DNA of 64,000 nucleotides, taken from NCBI GenBank assembly GCA_026392465.1, contig JAPLCA010000038.1:1-64000 (forward strand), read 5' to 3'. The position numbers were made by a program, and so were the translations under genes. The DNA comes from Propionibacteriales bacterium (GTDB lineage: Bacteria; Actinomycetota; Actinomycetes; Propionibacteriales; Nocardioidaceae). Numbering within the stretch: the first letter of the stretch is position 1; the number at the start of each line of letters is the position of its first letter. The notes under the pieces were generated by a model. The model saw only the letters and a program-made list of their open reading frames with translations, had not been told where the DNA came from and searched no databases. Shown piece after piece: positions 36,971-46,900 of the stretch.

Positions 36971-38055
36971 CACAGCCCCCGTCCCGAGCCGACCGGAGCC
37001 GCCGGCGTCTCCCGTTCCGGCAGCGGCTCGACCCGGCGCGGCGCCCGCTCCGGCGCCTCCTGAGCCTGCGGCTCGTGCGCCGGGCCGTCCACGCGCAGGG
37101 ACAGCGGGTTGCCGTTCCCGAGCTGGGCCGTGTCGAGCTTGTCGAGGATGTCGAATGCGGTGCTGCGCACCTGCTCGCCCGTGGCGCGGACGACCGCTAC
37201 GGGGTCTTTCCCGTCCACGTTGGCCGCCCATCCGGCGACATACGGGATCGTGTAGTCGCTGGTGTCCATGCCGTGCGCGGCGGCGATCATCAGCGCCACG
37301 GACTCGGCCCGTACCTCGCTGATCCCGCGATGCTCGCGGGCGTCGTCCTGCTGGTTCGGGCCATCCAACCGGACGTGCGCCAGCTCGTGCGCGAGGGTCT
37401 TGACCTGCGCGGCCGGGTCCATGTCCGCGCAGACCATCACCTGACGGGTCTCGAAATCTGTGCAGCCGTTAGCGCCCCGCTCGATGCGGTCGCGCGGCAT
37501 CCGCAGCACCTCGAACCCCAGCGACTCCGCCTGCTCGGCCAGGCCCTCCCATAGGCCGGCGGGGGCTTCGCCTTCCAGCAGCCTCGGACGTGGCAGCGCA
37601 GGGAGCGGGTCTCCGTGCGTCCGAGACACGTCCCACACATAGGCCGGGACGACACTGACGATCCGGCGACGCACGACCTCGCCCGGCCGCGGCTTCTCCC
37701 ACGATCCCAGCCGCCGCCACGACGCCGGATCACGCGGGGTCGCGGATGCGAATCTCGCCTTGACCGGACCGCGAATCCGATAGCCCCCGTCCTTCTCCGG
37801 CCAGCGGCCCATCTTCCGCCAGTCCCTGAACCCCGCCACCCAGGTCGGCGTCGGCGTCGGAGCCCGGCCCTGCTCGTAGGCTTCAAGATGCTGCGCCCAG
37901 ATCAACAGCGTGTTGTTGAACGAGCGAGTACGGAACCTCGCCGCGAACTCGATCGCACGACGCCAGTCATCACCCGACACCAGCTCCTCGACCGAGCGCA
38001 CAATGCGTTCTTCCAGCGCATCGAGCGTCGCCTGCTTGTCCTCGTTCGCAGCCAT
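36970..38055 (-). CDS. ArdC-like antirestriction protein with zinc-metallopeptidase
   Basis: A 361-residue protein. The N-terminal ArdC ssDNA-binding domain (residues about 15-130) contains FAARFRTRSFNNTLLIWAQH and PTWVAGFRDWRKMGRWPEKD. The C-terminal part carries a gluzincin motif HELAHVRLD with a downstream acidic helix (EVRAESVALMIAAAHG), an M78-like peptidase arrangement. ArdC proteins protect incoming single-stranded DNA against host restriction. It is the promoter-proximal gene of the minus-strand transfer operon, so it would be made first after entry. ATG 38055 with a GGAGG site. Confidence 0.82.
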   Translation of the reverse strand: MAANEDKQATLDALEERIVRSVEELVSGDDWRRAIEFAARFRTRSFNNTLLIWAQHLEAYEQGRAPTPTPTWVAGFRDWRKMGRWPEKDGGYRIRGPVKARFASATPRDPASWRRLGSWEKPRPGEVVRRRIVSVVPAYVWDVSRTHGDPLPALPRPRLLEGEAPAGLWEGLAEQAESLGFEVLRMPRDRIERGANGCTDFETRQVMVCADMDPAAQVKTLAHELAHVRLDGPNQQDDAREHRGISEVRAESVALMIAAAHGMDTSDYTIPYVAGWAANVDGKDPVAVVRATGEQVRSTAFDILDKLDTAQLGNGNPLSLRVDGPAHEPQAQEAPERAPRRVEPLPERETPAAPVGSGRGL

Positions 38056-38273
38056 CGCCTGACCTCCCTCCGCCAAGGCCACTCCGCGTGGGAGCGACCG
38101 TGCGACCACGAGGTACGCCGGGAAGGTCAGGAGAACGAGACGGACAAGGAACGGTGTTGGCCGTCAGGCTCCACGACGAACCCGACGAGTCCTTACCGGA
38201 CTACCGGACGGAACCGGACTCTGGAGCCAGGAGGCGCCGAACCCGCGCTCATCACCCGGCCAAGTTGCGCGTA
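38056..38273. promoter_or_regulatory. Upstream region of the minus-strand transfer operon
   Basis: 218 bases between the ArdC start and the AraC stop. It holds no gene, and the transfer operon must be started from here or from the AraC side because the next 18 kb of genes are tightly packed. Several CCGG-containing direct repeats (TCCGGT-type) are visible, but no clear promoter or oriT can be picked with confidence. Confidence 0.4.
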
Positions 38274-39236
38274 TCACCCGGACGCGCTGGCGGAACGCTC
38301 CCTGCTCATCACGCGGTATCTGCTCGGCGTGACGCCGACGCTACGGCGGAACTGACGAGCGGCAAAGTCAGGATCACCCCAACCCACCTCTCGGGCGATC
38401 ACCGCGATCGGCGTGTCCGTGGTGCGCAGAAGACCCGCCATCCGCTCGGTGCGCAGCATCGTCAGATAGGCGATCGGCGACTTCCCAAACGCCTCCACGA
38501 ACACGCGACCGACCTGCGACTTGGACAGGTGCACCTCGTCGGCCAACTCGGTCACTGTCCAGCGGCGCACTGGATTCGCACACAGCAGCTCCGCTGCCAT
38601 ACGCGCTTCGCGGCGCAATGGGCCGAACCGGCGATGCCGAGGCGATGTCGGACAGTTCCGCGCACGTTGAGTCGCTGACGTGCGGATCGGCGAGGTCTTG
38701 ATGGATGGTGCGATGACATGCGCGATCGAGAACCAGAGCGCCTGCATCCGGTAGAAGTTCGCCACTGGCTGGGCCTCGACGCTCAACTCGACCAGCTCGT
38801 CCAGCCACGGGATCAGTATCCCCGCGTGATCCTCGCCGAGGCTGAGTATTTGTGCGGGCTCGGTGTAGACCGTCGCTGCGAAGTCCTGCGCGTGCAGTCG
38901 GTCTTGCAAGAACTCGACGTGTTGCCAGAAGACCTGGTCGATCACATAGTCGGTGTCTGCATAGATCGTGGTTACTGTGACATGACCCTCCGGCTCAGCG
39001 CCGCACAGCACATTCGCAGCCAGTAGAATCGCGTCACCTGGCTTGATCGGCTGCTCACCGAACTCGCTGAACAGAATGGCCGAACCTGCCCGAACAAAGT
39101 TCAGCATCACGAAGTCATGCGCTACCGGGGCGATTGGCTCGCAATGCTTGGTCGTCAACGCCATGATCGGACCAAACGCTCGATTGTCATCCCTGCGCAC
39201 CGACCGAAAAGCTCCACGATCTACAGATGCCGACAC
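38274..39236 (-). CDS. AraC-family transcriptional regulator
   Basis: A 320-residue regulator. The N-terminal cupin-like sensor (residues about 25-130, with QPIKPGDAILLAANVLCG) is linked to a C-terminal double HTH: LADEVHLSKSQVGRVFVEAF and the second helix DTPIAVIAREVGWGDPDFAA with the terminal SVGVTPSRYR. It is flanked by genes on the same strand, the P-loop kinase upstream and the transfer operon downstream, so it may act on either; the target is not apparent. Lower GC than the transfer genes suggests separate acquisition. Confidence 0.85.
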   Translation of the reverse strand: MSASVDRGAFRSVRRDDNRAFGPIMALTTKHCEPIAPVAHDFVMLNFVRAGSAILFSEFGEQPIKPGDAILLAANVLCGAEPEGHVTVTTIYADTDYVIDQVFWQHVEFLQDRLHAQDFAATVYTEPAQILSLGEDHAGILIPWLDELVELSVEAQPVANFYRMQALWFSIAHVIAPSIKTSPIRTSATQRARNCPTSPRHRRFGPLRREARMAAELLCANPVRRWTVTELADEVHLSKSQVGRVFVEAFGKSPIAYLTMLRTERMAGLLRTTDTPIAVIAREVGWGDPDFAARQFRRSVGVTPSRYRVMSRERSASASG

Positions 39237-39279
39237 CGCTTGCCCTTTTCATAGGCTCGTCGGGCGGCATCGAAGGCGC

Positions 39280-39837
39280 CTAGGCATCTTGGTGTGCCGA
39301 CGGGAGGCGCATTCGGTTGCGTAGGAGTTCCTGATACACGACCTCGGTGGTTTCGTCAGCGTCGAAGTGCGTAGTGTCTATGGCGTGGTGGCTAAGTTCG
39401 CCGAGCCCCTCGAACTGTTGCCACAGATCGAGGATCGGCGCTGCATCGATAAGCGCGCCCGGCTCCGTCCGCTGCTGAGCTCGTGCCAGCGCAGTCTCGC
39501 GCTCCGGTCGTAAGACAACGTAGTGCAGATCAACGTTCGGGTGCTGATCGGCCGAATTCTGGTAATGATTGAGCATCCAAGGTCCCACTACGCCATCAAC
39601 GATGGTCGTATATCCGCCAGCCGCGTATCCGAACGCTGCGGATGCGATGACGCCAACCACTGTTTGGTTCTGCTGCTCGGACTCAGGCATAAACGGCGGG
39701 ATTGCACCCTGGACGATGAAATGCCAGAAGTCATCGGTGTGGAGGTGGACGCAGCGTGGGTATCGCTGAGCAAGGAGCCGCGCGACGGTTGTTTTTCCCG
39801 ACCCAGGTGATCCGCTGACAATGATGAGGTCGCTCAT
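39280..39837 (-). CDS. P-loop kinase of the AAA_33 type
   Basis: A 185-residue small kinase. Walker A SGSPGSGKTTVARLLAQ is near residues 8-24, the pattern HLHTDDFWHFI follows as in chloramphenicol/gluconate/zeta-toxin-like kinases, and VVLRPERETALARAQQR is the lid. The substrate cannot be read. Located 43 bases upstream of the AraC gene on the same strand; both have reduced GC and may be a two-gene cargo unit. A GAAAGGAA ribosome-binding site precedes ATG 39837. Confidence 0.75.
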   Translation of the reverse strand: MSDLIIVSGSPGSGKTTVARLLAQRYPRCVHLHTDDFWHFIVQGAIPPFMPESEQQNQTVVGVIASAAFGYAAGGYTTIVDGVVGPWMLNHYQNSADQHPNVDLHYVVLRPERETALARAQQRTEPGALIDAAPILDLWQQFEGLGELSHHAIDTTHFDADETTEVVYQELLRNRMRLPSAHQDA

Positions 39838-40278
39838 GAATATTCCTTTCGGCTACCGCGACAACAAAACGGTTGCCCGATGGCGCCAGTGCGCACAGTT
39901 CGCTACGAGGACTGCCAAAGGGCGAAACTGATCGAGCGCAGCCGTTAGGAGTGTTGTGTAGGTGACGGGTCCAGGCCCGAGTTGACACGCACGAAAGGTT
40001 GAGGAAGCGATCCTCTGAATACTCGTTCAGGCAGATCCGACGACGAGAACGTCGAAGGCCGCATTGACGCAGAAGCTCAGCATTGCAAACTCCGCCAGGA
40101 TGCGATGCGCTCGCCACAACCAACCCCTCCGGCGCGACAGATCGCGATCAGCAGAAGGGCATCTCCTGTAGGGCTGCTTAGCGGCTGGAACTCATAGGCC
40201 GATCATATCATCCTTGGCGTCCTCGCCTGCGTCGCGATCACGACCTCGGGAGTTGAGCTGGCGGAAGATGCGGAGGTT
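39838..40278. other. Intergenic region without a recognisable gene
   Basis: 441 bases between the kinase start and the methyltransferase stop. Short open frames are present but none has a ribosome-binding site and a recognisable domain. The sequence probably includes the kinase promoter and the spacer where two cargo units were joined. Confidence 0.45.
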
Positions 40279-41388
40279 TCAACGATCCTGGAAGCTGAGT
40301 CGCGTGGTCATGCCGACAGCCGCCTGTAACGGTAAGACGCCGTTCCCCAGGGCAGTGAGCTGCTGGTTGGCCGTGAGGCCGTGTGTCGGGTCGGTGACCC
40401 ACCGTCGAGGAAGGCCCATCAGCCACTCCACGAACTCCGGCGCCGGTCTTGGCTCCTTGGTGTCGTTCAGGAGGGCGGGGGCCGGGGCGGGCCTTCCGGT
40501 AATGCGCTCCCATCGGGCGATGGCGTGGGCGTAGCGTCCCCAGCGGTGAAGATGTCCTCGAGCAGGGACCACAGCGTCTCCGATTCGCTGTGCTTGCCTT
40601 GCGAGCCAGCCGGCCCGTTGAGGGCGAGGTCGATGATCTGATGTGAGAGGGCGATCGTCCCTCGCCGTGCCCTCACCTGTTCCAGTGACTCTCCGCCGCG
40701 GATCGAGTCCGTGGCGAGTGGGGTTCTGAACAAGGTCTTGGCGATGAGCAGCGATGAAGATGCGGAGCCTGGGGTGAGGAGCGCCGACAAGGGACGCTGG
40801 TAGGCCGATCCATTGCGCATCCATCCCGAGGTCGGCCAGACCGCCGAGTACGGCGCCGGCTGCCCGGAGAGGTCGAGCTGCGAGGTCTCTCAGACCCCAC
40901 GGGTCGGGTTCCAGATCGCGAAGGGTTGCATCGTCGGGGGTTGCGTGGTCGGGGTTGTGTTGCGCATCTTCGTCTCTTTTCAGGGGTGCGCGGACGGCGG
41001 GTGAGGACAGCAGGCCGCGCACGTTCTCGATGACGACGAGCTGGGGGCGCAGGGCGTCGATCGCTTCGGCCATGTACGACCAGAGCCCGGAGCGGGTGCC
41101 GGGCGCGAGGCCGGCCCGCTTGCCCACGGTCGATACGTCCTGGCAGGGGAAGCCTCCACAGAGAACATCGACCGGCTCGACGGTGCGCCAGTCGATGGTG
41201 GTGATGTCGCCCAGGTTGGGGGCGTCGGGCCAGTGGTGGGCGAAGATGCGCGAGACGTGTTCGTTGTTCTCGGAGAACCAGATCGTTTCGGCGTCCAAGG
41301 CGTGTTCGACGGCGAGGTCAAGCCCGCCGTAGCCGGAGAACAGCGATCCGACTCTGAGCGGGCGAGTCCTGTCGAGAGAGTCGTGCAT
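40279..41388 (-). CDS. DNA (cytosine-5-)-methyltransferase
   Basis: A 369-residue C5 methyltransferase. Motif I LRVGSLFSGYGGLDLAVE (residues 11-28), motif IV GGFPCQDVS with the catalytic Cys82, motif VI ENVRG (121-125), motif VIII around HPRLRIFIAA, and motif X QQLTALGNGVLPLQAA are all present. The target-recognition region is between 230 and 310. No cognate restriction gene is adjacent; the nearest nuclease is the Mrr-like one at 42.7 kb. It may protect the ICE from host restriction or act in an unrecognised modification system. Confidence 0.92.
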   Translation of the reverse strand: MHDSLDRTRPLRVGSLFSGYGGLDLAVEHALDAETIWFSENNEHVSRIFAHHWPDAPNLGDITTIDWRTVEPVDVLCGGFPCQDVSTVGKRAGLAPGTRSGLWSYMAEAIDALRPQLVVIENVRGLLSSPAVRAPLKRDEDAQHNPDHATPDDATLRDLEPDPWGLRDLAARPLRAAGAVLGGLADLGMDAQWIGLPASLVGAPHPRLRIFIAAHRQDLVQNPTRHGLDPRRRVTGTGEGTARDDRPLTSDHRPRPQRAGWLARQAQRIGDAVVPARGHLHRWGRYAHAIARWERITGRPAPAPALLNDTKEPRPAPEFVEWLMGLPRRWVTDPTHGLTANQQLTALGNGVLPLQAAVGMTTRLSFQDR

Positions 41389-41683
41389 GAGGGCTCCGGC
41401 TGACGGGTGATCCCCGGTCGGACTTCGCTCACGAGGTCACCGCCGGGCTGGTCAGCGGCCAGGTGCACGACCACCCGAACCATCGCCGCCATCCCCGCGT
41501 CGCCGACGCCATGACCTGTACTCGGCACACCATCCCTGCGCACTTCGGAGTCCGTGACTCAGGCGGCGCCCGCCGGTCCTCAGCGACCGGCTTCCCGAGC
41601 CATCACACGTCTTTCAGACGAGGCAGAAAGGGCCGCTGAGCGCCCGGCAACGTTTAGGCCTGGGATGCCTGTAGGCCGATACC
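41389..41683. other. Intergenic region without a recognisable gene
   Basis: 295 bases separating the divergent methyltransferase and PIN-domain genes. It should hold both promoters. No repeat array, RNA gene or reliable hairpin could be identified. Confidence 0.4.
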
Positions 41684-42681
41684 GTGGGAGACGTGCTGCA
41701 CCTACTCGTTGACACGTCGACGTGGCTCGACCTGTCCAAGCGACGTGACGGGCAGCGCTGGATCGTCGCGCTCCGCCTCTTGGTACATCAGCGGGACGTG
41801 GAACTTCTTGTTCCCGAACTGGTGATCGAGGAGTTCGAGCGAAACCGGGAACGGATCGAGGCGTCGATGACGGCCAGCGTCGCTCAGCGGTTCAAGCTCA
41901 TCAAGCAGGACCTCGAAGACTACGGCGGCGCGGATATGGAGCACGCCGTTGAGGTGATTGCCGACCTGGCACGCGATGTTCCGTTGATCGGTGCGATGAC
42001 GACGCGCAACTTCGATGAGGTCCTCGAACTCTTGCGCACGGGGCACCGGGTCGAACCAACCGATGCCGAGCGCCGTGGGGGCGCGGGGTGGGCAAACGCG
42101 CGCCGTTGCATCGGTCACGCAACAGTGTCGCAGATGCGTTGCTCATCGAGCTCTATGCAACCGCCGCGCGTGGATCAGACCTGTCGCGCAACCCGCACGC
42201 ATTCGTCACGTCAAACAGCGCTGACTTCTCGACGGAGGACGGCGACAAGCGGCAACCCCACCCCGATGTCTCCGCAACCTTCGCACCGGAAGGGTCCACG
42301 TACGCGCTCGGGGTCGACGGTCTCAATGATGTTCTGCTCTCTCACTTCGGCAGCGAGATTAGGGAACTGTTCGCAGAGACCGACTTCATTGAGGAGCCGC
42401 GGCGACTTGGCGAAATCGTAGACGCTGAGAAGGTGTTGTTCGACCGCGTTTGGCACCACCGCTCCCTTCAACATGAGTACCGGCTGCGCGCGGCCGGCGA
42501 CGAGCGGGAGTTGGAGCGGTTGGAGGCGATAGCTGGCCCAGCGCGCAAGCGTGTCGAGGACACGTACACCCAGCCTGGGGAACTCGGGCCGTACACGGAC
42601 TTCGAGCTCGGAATGCTCAACGGCAAGCTCTCTGCGTTGCGTTGGGTACTTGGCAGCGAATGGGATTTCTTGGATACGTAG
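41684..42681 (+). pseudogene. PIN-domain (DUF4935-like) gene with a frameshift
   Basis: The first part, from GTG 41684, reads HLLVDTSTWLDLSKRRDG and continues through ELVIEEFERNRER to GHRVEPTDAERRG, a PIN nuclease fold with its first catalytic Asp. At about 42078-42095, in a G-rich run (GTGGGGGCGCGGGGTGGG), the meaning moves to another frame: GKRAPLHRSRNSVADALLIE continues the family, with the catalytic acidic residues near ADALLIE, through to the stop at 42681. One frame change joins both halves. Either the gene is inactive, the run is a phase-variation tract, or the base calls are wrong there. PIN proteins are RNases, often toxins or defence effectors. Confidence 0.72.
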
Positions 42682-42682
42682 C

Positions 42683-43855
42683 TCACGGCCGAAGCCCGTG
42701 GCTCGCTATCAGGTCGGGGCGCTGGGATAGCAGCGTCTCGAGTCGGCTGTCTGGCCAGAGTTCGATGAAGGGCAGCTTTCCATCGGCGTTGTGCTTTTCC
42801 GCTACGGCCACCGCGTCCGTCGTGAATCGTCCACTCGTCGCAATGACGAGCGCACGAACAGGCGGCGGTTCCCATAGCGAGAGCGCCGCGAGCGTGCCCG
42901 TGATGTCGGCGGGGCCGACAGACTTGGTGGTCCAGTGCTTGGCCTGGATTATGACTCGTTCGGTTCGAGTTGTTCCGCCGTCGTCTTGGATGACGCGCTC
43001 CGCTGAGAGGTCGCGTCCTCGATCTGGCGCGCGGGTCTTCATCAGCCACTCGACGTTCTGATAGCGCGGGAACGCCCGTAAGAGATCGAATAGCAGTCGC
43101 TCGAATCCGTCGTCATCGAGAGCGGACCACGACAAGCCGGTACTGGCCGCTCCGGCTGGTCTTGCAGAGGCGGCCACACCGACGTCAATGGCGGGGACCG
43201 GGAGCGGGTCCGACTCCGCCAGACTCGCTGCCTCGATGTCCGCACGAACCGAAGGCCAATCCATCTCAACGATGTCATGCCAGTCGTGACCCTGCCCGAA
43301 GTGCATGTGACGGTGAAGGTCGGTCCACCGTCCGCCGCGCTCGGTGGTGTCTCCGAGCAGTCGTTCGATCTCGCTGATCGCGTCCTCGATTGTCGCCGTC
43401 GTAGGGCCGTCAAGTCGATCGGTTGAATCGCGCGGGACCGATTCCACTATCCGTGGAAGGGTCTCGTTGATGGTCGAGGTGAGGTCGTCCAGCCGCTCGT
43501 GAATCGCTCGACGCCGGGCCCGCGCCAGCCGGAATCGGTACTCATCAAGCTGGTTGCCTGGTTCCTCCAACTGGTTCATGAGCGCAAAGGGCGGTTCCCC
43601 GATGTCGGCGTAGTCGATGAACGCCTGACCGGCAGCATCCGCGTCGGGGAGTTCTTCGGTCACCGTCCATCCGTCGATTGGCGGCAGCCCGGACAGCAAC
43701 GCGCTCCATGCTCTCCGTAGGTCCTCATACTCTCGGCTTGATCCACGACTTGGGCCGGAGGGAAGCATCGGCTGGGCTCGCTCCCAGACCGCTTCGAGCT
43801 TGGCGAGGTTGGCTGCAGCGCGATCCATCACCTGGAGCAACTCGTCAAGATTCAC
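42683..43855 (-). CDS. Mrr-like restriction endonuclease (PD-(D/E)XK fold)
   Basis: A 390-residue protein. The C-terminal nuclease domain (residues about 240-385) has LSWSALDDDGFERLLFDLLR, the catalytic Asp in DRGRDLSAERV, and QAKHW with the catalytic Lys, then VIATSGRFTTDAVAVAEKHN, as in the Mrr/REase_Mrr family. The N-terminal 240 residues are helical and acidic and may recognise the target. Mrr-type enzymes are usually modification-dependent (type IV) or cut foreign DNA. It converges on the PIN gene with one base between the stops, and diverges from the relaxase. Confidence 0.82.
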   Translation of the reverse strand: MNLDELLQVMDRAAANLAKLEAVWERAQPMLPSGPSRGSSREYEDLRRAWSALLSGLPPIDGWTVTEELPDADAAGQAFIDYADIGEPPFALMNQLEEPGNQLDEYRFRLARARRRAIHERLDDLTSTINETLPRIVESVPRDSTDRLDGPTTATIEDAISEIERLLGDTTERGGRWTDLHRHMHFGQGHDWHDIVEMDWPSVRADIEAASLAESDPLPVPAIDVGVAASARPAGAASTGLSWSALDDDGFERLLFDLLRAFPRYQNVEWLMKTRAPDRGRDLSAERVIQDDGGTTRTERVIIQAKHWTTKSVGPADITGTLAALSLWEPPPVRALVIATSGRFTTDAVAVAEKHNADGKLPFIELWPDSRLETLLSQRPDLIASHGLRP

Positions 43856-43919
43856 CGCTCAAGTCTCCCATCCATCTCCCGCAGGGTCCTTCTAGTGCGC
43901 CATCGCCTACCTCGCTGTC

Positions 43920-46900
43920 GTGACGGTTTCGATGCGGGTGATGAGCGCGGGCGACGGGTACAAGTACCTGTTGAAGTCCGTTGCCGCCGGCGACGGCGAC
44001 CGGAGCCTGAGCACGCCGCTGACCCGCTACTACGCGGAGGCGGGGACGCCGCCGGGCTTCTGGATGGGCTCGGGGCTGGGTCGTCTCGGGCATGGCGAGC
44101 TGGTCGAGGGGGCGCAGGTATCGGAAGCTCAGCTCGCGCTGTTGATCGGGATGGGCCATGACCCGATCACGGGCGATCCGCTGGGCCGTGCCTATCAGCA
44201 GTTCGCATCGACCGCTGAGCGTGTCAAGCAGCGCGTGGACGCCCTCGACCCCGAGCTTGGGCCGGCCGCTCGGGCGCGCGAGGTGGCCGCGATCGAGGCG
44301 GAGGAAGCCGAGCGCGGCACCCGCCGCGCGGTCGCGGGCTATGACTTCACGTTCAGTGTGCCGAAGTCGGTCTCCACGATCTGGGCGGTTGCGGACGCCG
44401 GCACTCAAGCTCTGATCGCGGACGCCCATCACGCGGCCGTTGCAAAGCTGGTTGCGTTCCTCGAACGCGAGGTTGCAACTACTCGTGTCGGTGCAACCGG
44501 CCCGGACGGCGCGGTTGCGCACGTCGATGTCGCCGGAGTTGTGGCGGCGGCGTTCGATCACTACGACAGCCGCTCCGGCGATCCGCAGTTGCACACGCAC
44601 GTCGTCATCAGCAACAAGGTCTTGACCGTGCAGGACGGCCGCTGGCGCACCCTCGCCGGCCGGCCCATGCACGCGGTGGTCGTCGCCGTCTCCGAGCTCT
44701 ACAACGCCGCTCTGGCCGACCAGCTCACCCGCGTCCTTGGCGTGGAGTGGGAGGCGCGCGAGCGAGGCCGCGACCGGAACCCGGCATGGGAAATCGAGGG
44801 CGTGCCCGACGATTTGGTGACCGAGTTCTCCACCCGCTCCCGGCACATCGAGGCCGAGAAAGACCGCCTCATCGCGGAGTACGTCGCCAAGCACGGCAGG
44901 CAGCCTTCGGCGCGGACGGTGCTGAAACTCCGGGCGCAGGCGACGCTCGCCACGAGGCCGGAGAAGCAGGTCCGGGCGCTGGCCGACCTCACCCGCGAGT
45001 GGCGGCAGCGCGCCAGCCGGGTGCTACGCCGGGATGCTAACGGCTGGGCGCGCACGCTCACCACGACCAGCGCGCAGGTGCCGCGGCGGGTGCTGCGCGC
45101 CGATGATGTGCCGCTGGATGTGGCGCGCGAGGTCGGGCAGACTGTGATGGAGACGGTCGGTGAGAAGCGTTCGACCTGGACCCGCTGGAACCTGCATGCC
45201 GAAGCATCCCGGCAGTTGATGGGGTGGCGGTTCGCCAGTATCCAGGACCGGGAGGCGATCACCGGGCTCGTGGTCGATGCCGCCGAGCATGCTTCGCTGC
45301 GGCTGACGCCGCCGGAGCTGGCGTCCAGCCCGTTGCAGTTCCGCCGCGTGGACGGCACCTCCCGGTTCCGCCCGCACGCCTCGACCCTGTTCTCATCCGA
45401 AGTCCTGCTTGCCGCCGAAGACCGGCTCCTGGCCCGCGCCGCCACAACGACCGGGCCGGTGGTGCCGTTGGAGACGGTCGAGCAGATCGCCCGCAAGCCC
45501 GACGCCCGCGGCCGGGTGCTCGGCGAGGATCAGGCCACCGCTCTTGCCGCGGTCGCGGTCTCCGGGCGGGTCGTGGACGTGCTGGTCGGCCCGGCCGGGG
45601 CCGGGAAGACGACGGCGATGAACGGGCTCCGGCGGGCATGGGAGAAGGAGCACGGCACCGGCTCGGTGGTCGGGCTGGCTCCCTCGGCGGTCGCCGCGCA
45701 GGTCCTCGCCGATGACCTCGGCATCGCCACGGAGAACACGGCGAAGTGGTGGCAGAACCATCTCATGTACGGGGCCACGTTCACGGCCGGGCAGCTCGTC
45801 ATCATCGACGAGGCGAGCCTGGCCGGCACGATGTCGCTGGATCGGCTCACCCGTGAAGCCGAGAAGGCCGGCGCGAAAGTCCTCCTGGTCGGCGACTGGG
45901 GCCAGCTCCAATCACCTGGCGCCGGCGGCAGTTTCGCCATGCTCGTGCACGCCCGCGACGACGCTCCCGAGCTGACCGATCTGCACCGCTTCACCAACGA
46001 GTGGGAGAAGACCACCTCGCTCCAGCTCCGCCACGGCCGCGCCGAAGCGATCGACACCCTGATCGAGCACGGCCGGATCACCGGGGGCGATGAGGAAGCG
46101 ATGATCGACGCCGCCTACACCGCGTGGCGGGCCGATCTTGCCGCCGGGCGCGCGTCGATCCTGGTCACCGAGACCCACGCGACCGTCACCGAGCTGAACA
46201 CCAGAGCGCGGGCGGATCGGATCATCGACGGCACCGTGAACCCCACCCGCGAACTCGCCCTGCGCGACGGCACCGCGGTCTCGGAGGGCGATCTGGTCAT
46301 CACCCGCGAGAACGACCGGCGGCTCCGCAATGGTCGAACGTGGGTCCGCAACGGCTCCCGCTGGACCGTCACCGGGGTTCGCGAGGATGGGTCGGTCAGC
46401 ATTCGCCCGGCCGGGCGCAGGTTCGGCGGCGGGATCGTCCTGCCGGCCGACTACGTGGCCGAGCACCTGGAGCTCGGCTACGCGATCACCGCCCACCGCG
46501 CTCAGGGGGTGACTACCGACACCGCGCACGCGGTCGTCACCGCCACCACCACACGGGAGAACTGCTACGTCTCCATGACCCGCGGCGCCCACAGCAACCA
46601 TGCCTATGTCGCCGTCGACCGGGAAGATGCCGAACACGGGGTGCCGCATCCCGGCGACAACCCGAACGTCACCGCCCGCTCGATCCTCTACGGTGTGCTG
46701 CAGCACACCGGCGCCGAGTTGTCCGCGCACGAGACGATCGCCGCCGAGCAAGACCGCTGGGGCTCGATCGCCCAACTCGCGGCCGAGTACGACACCATCA
46801 CGCAAGCAGCCCAGCACGACCGCTGGGTCACCCTCCTGCAAGCCTCCGGGCTCACCGCCGAACAGACCGAAGACGTGCTCGGCTCCGACGCCTACGGCGC

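Noticed and set aside
40030-40140. AraC-like N-terminal remnant upstream of the kinase
   Set aside because: A short minus-strand frame (HRILAEFAMLSF) vaguely resembles the AraC protein's APVAHDFVMLNF, but the match is too short and gapped to support a duplicated gene.
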